This document shows positions 62,182 to 64,000 of a stretch of DNA of 64,000 nucleotides, one piece after another. The first letter of the stretch is position 1; each line of letters opens with the position of its first letter. The notes below the pieces were generated by a model, which saw nothing but the letters and a program-made list of their open reading frames with translations, ran no database searches and was not told where the DNA came from. The position numbers and the translations under genes were made by a program. Origin of the DNA: Favolaschia claudopus (lineage: Eukaryota > Basidiomycota > Agaricomycetes > Agaricales > Mycenaceae); NCBI GenBank assembly GCA_037176885.1, contig JAWWNJ010000074.1, forward strand, positions 124,001 through 188,000, read 5' to 3'.

Positions 62182-64000
62182 ATGCCGCCTCGAAAAAGCG
62201 CGAATAAAAAGCGTACCCGGCGGCATTCAACTCAATCTCAACTCACTTTGAAAAAATGCACGTACTGCCAAGATCACGTCGCGAATCTACTTCAGCGCGA
62301 ACAAATCTGCAAAATCAACGCGCAGAATCGTAAGCAAGCCTTGGATTACCGCAGACAACAGCGGCGCGAACGCAATAAGTCTCCTCCCATCGTACCTCGT
62401 AATCTGGTGCGTGCTTGTGGCATTTTTTTCGTCCTCGCAGCTAACAAATGTAAAGTTCTCCGCACCAGTTGCCGCTGCCATCCGGTCAGATTCACCGATG
62501 GACGTTGACTATGCTGCTTCGGCAGATGTGGATCTGGGTCTCCCGGAGCCCGAAGACGGTCCCGTTGACGTCGAGTCTACCGTTCGTCTGCCAGAAAAAT
62601 TCATTTATGTTCGACACCATCGGAACGCCGAAAAACCGCTTCCTGAGATCATCCCTCTTGAAAGTTCGCCGGAAACGCAAGTGCCTTTGGACCATGGGAC
62701 CTCAAAGCATCCCGGCGATCGTCCGTTTGCGCCGTTCCGCACATTTGCGGACTACAAATTCGCTTCTCAGGCCATCAAACGTCGCATGCCGAAGAACGAC
62801 ATTGACGAAGACTTGCGCGATATGCATGGTGGAGTCTATTCTACCGACTCCTTTGTTACATTCCGCAATCATCGCGACCTGAATCGGTCCCTCATTGCAG
62901 CACGGCTCACCAATGTTGCTGTGAGCGTGATTCAAGTGCTGTGCGAATATTCAAATTTAATGTTTGACATGTTTTTTTTCAGTTTCAAACAGAAAGTTTT
63001 GTCGTTGACTTCAAAGGCAGAAGATACAACATTGACGTCGAATTCCGTGACCCGTGGAAACTCATGAAGCGCTGGATTTGTGATGAATCGCTCGCGTCTG
63101 TCAGCACCTGGTACTCACAAGAAAAATTCCTGTGCTTGAATGGCGAGATTGATTTCTCGAATCCCCTTTACGACGAACCCTGGACCGGAAGGTTGTGGCG
63201 CGAAATTGATGTAGGCAAACTTTACTGCTCGATTACGATCTTTTGACTAAATTCGTTACTCTCAGGACCAGCTCCCCGAGAAGGCAAAGTATCCTCCGTG
63301 CTTTGTTGGTCTTCACATCTGGTTAGACAAGGGTCTGGTGTCTACGAAGGTGAAGATGCATCCTATCCTTGTCCGAGGCTGCTGGATTGAGTCAGCTACT
63401 CGAAACGGGTCAGGAAACGGGGGTGGAACATTGGCCGGATTTGTTAGAATGGTACAGAGTCATTCTTTCATATTGAAGACCAGCTATCTGATATGTGCCG
63501 TTTCAGCCTCCCGAGTTGCGGGAAATTGACCCCAAGACCCTCTCTGGCTCAATGCGGGCAGAGTACGACCAGCTTAAGCGTCAGATTTATCATGCGGTGT
63601 GCCGTTTGATTTTGTCGTCTCTGCAGCAGCGTTCGCGCGATGGAGAGACTCTGAAGTTTGGGGATGGTGTGCTTCGCACTGCGTATCCGGGATCCTGATT
63701 GAGTCAATGGACTTTGAGGAAATCGCAGCCTGGCTTGCTATTCGCAACTCCAGGGCCCTGCACCCATGCCCTCAATGCCTGGTTCACAAAGACGACCTTC
63801 ACCGTCTATCCCAGGAATACCCCGCTCGCACAGCCGTCTCCATGAAGCGTGTACTCACAGATGCGCCTCGTGGGCCTAAAACTGTGAGAGAGGAATACCT
63901 AAGAGAGTATGGATTACACGACTTTGTGGTACGTCTCTTTCTGCGCATGATTTGGGTCAAAATTCATTCATTATAGCATTATTTGTGGGAGTTTGCCAAC
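62182..64000 (+). pseudogene. Plavaka-type transposase, 5' part, runs off the window
   Basis: Exons at 62182-62406, 62456-62920, 62983-63210, 63266-63451, 63507-63928 and 63977 onward have matching phases and CTAAC/TTTCAG-like borders. The product opens with a basic leader containing a CTYCQDHVANLLQREQIC pair of Cys. Next are MDVDYAASADVDLG, FAPFRTFADYKFASQAI, FRDPWKLMKRWICDESL, HPILVRGCWIESATRNGSGN, YDQLKRQIYHAVCRLILSSL and DGETLKFGDGVLRTAYPG. ALHPCPQCLVHKDDLHRLSQ and REEYLREYGLHDFV follow. This order matches fungal Plavaka transposases. A one-base deletion at about 63690 (after AYPG) shifts the frame, so this copy is probably inactive. The catalytic C-terminal part lies beyond the window. 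Confidence 0.75.

Overview
The window looks like transposon-rich, intergenic DNA from a filamentous basidiomycete, most likely an Agaricomycete. Evidence: short introns (about 45-65 nt, GTRNGY donors, CTAAC-like branch points) and the element families present. These are Ngaro/DIRS tyrosine-recombinase retroelements, fungal Plavaka/Tnp2 transposases, Tc1/mariner, Ty1-Copia, a small LTR element, a LINE ORF1 and many MITEs. I see no convincing ordinary host gene, rRNA or canonical tRNA. Family names are recognised from motifs without a database search.

Layout. 0-8 kb: a decayed DDE transposase (-), the C-terminal half of a Plavaka-type transposase (-) fused head-to-head to the C-terminal part of an accessory gene (type A, +), and a small accessory gene (type B, -). 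8.2-13.8 kb: an almost complete Ngaro/DIRS retroelement (-) with split direct repeats (A1...B1-A2-B2), gag, RT-RNase H and tyrosine recombinase. 14-19 kb: hairpin elements, two 8-bp-TSD MITEs and a tRNA-like hairpin. 19.2-23.9 kb: a young gag-only LTR element split by a 3.0-kb ACTT-rich element with a 10-bp TSD. 25.4-29.4 kb: a Tc1/mariner element with TIRs and TA TSD that carries two extra genes and a 554-bp tandem duplication. 29.4-38.7 kb: mostly non-coding, nested MITEs. 39.2-46.4 kb: second mariner transposase copy, pieces of two Copia elements, one split by a 9-bp-TSD insertion. 47-51.3 kb: a possible Harbinger fragment and several MITEs, one holding a 91-nt poly-C tract. 51.35-58.13 kb: a complete-ended Plavaka/Tnp2 element (TIRs, 9-bp TSD) with a transposase and a second gene, the latter split by a mariner-type MITE. 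It sits at the start of a LINE ORF1 (58.14-59.21 kb). 59.5-64 kb: a second Plavaka locus: type A gene (-), type B gene (-) and a divergent transposase (+) running off the window.

How the parts relate. The recurring theme is DNA transposons that travel with protein genes of unknown function: A and B with Plavaka, C with Tnp2/Plavaka, D and X with Tc1/mariner. Almost every large ORF carries frameshifts or insertions, so most copies are dead. Paralogous empty sites and in-frame repair on removing an insertion make many boundaries exact. The best candidates for something undescribed are the cargo-bearing mariner element and the repeated A/B gene association with Plavaka transposases.
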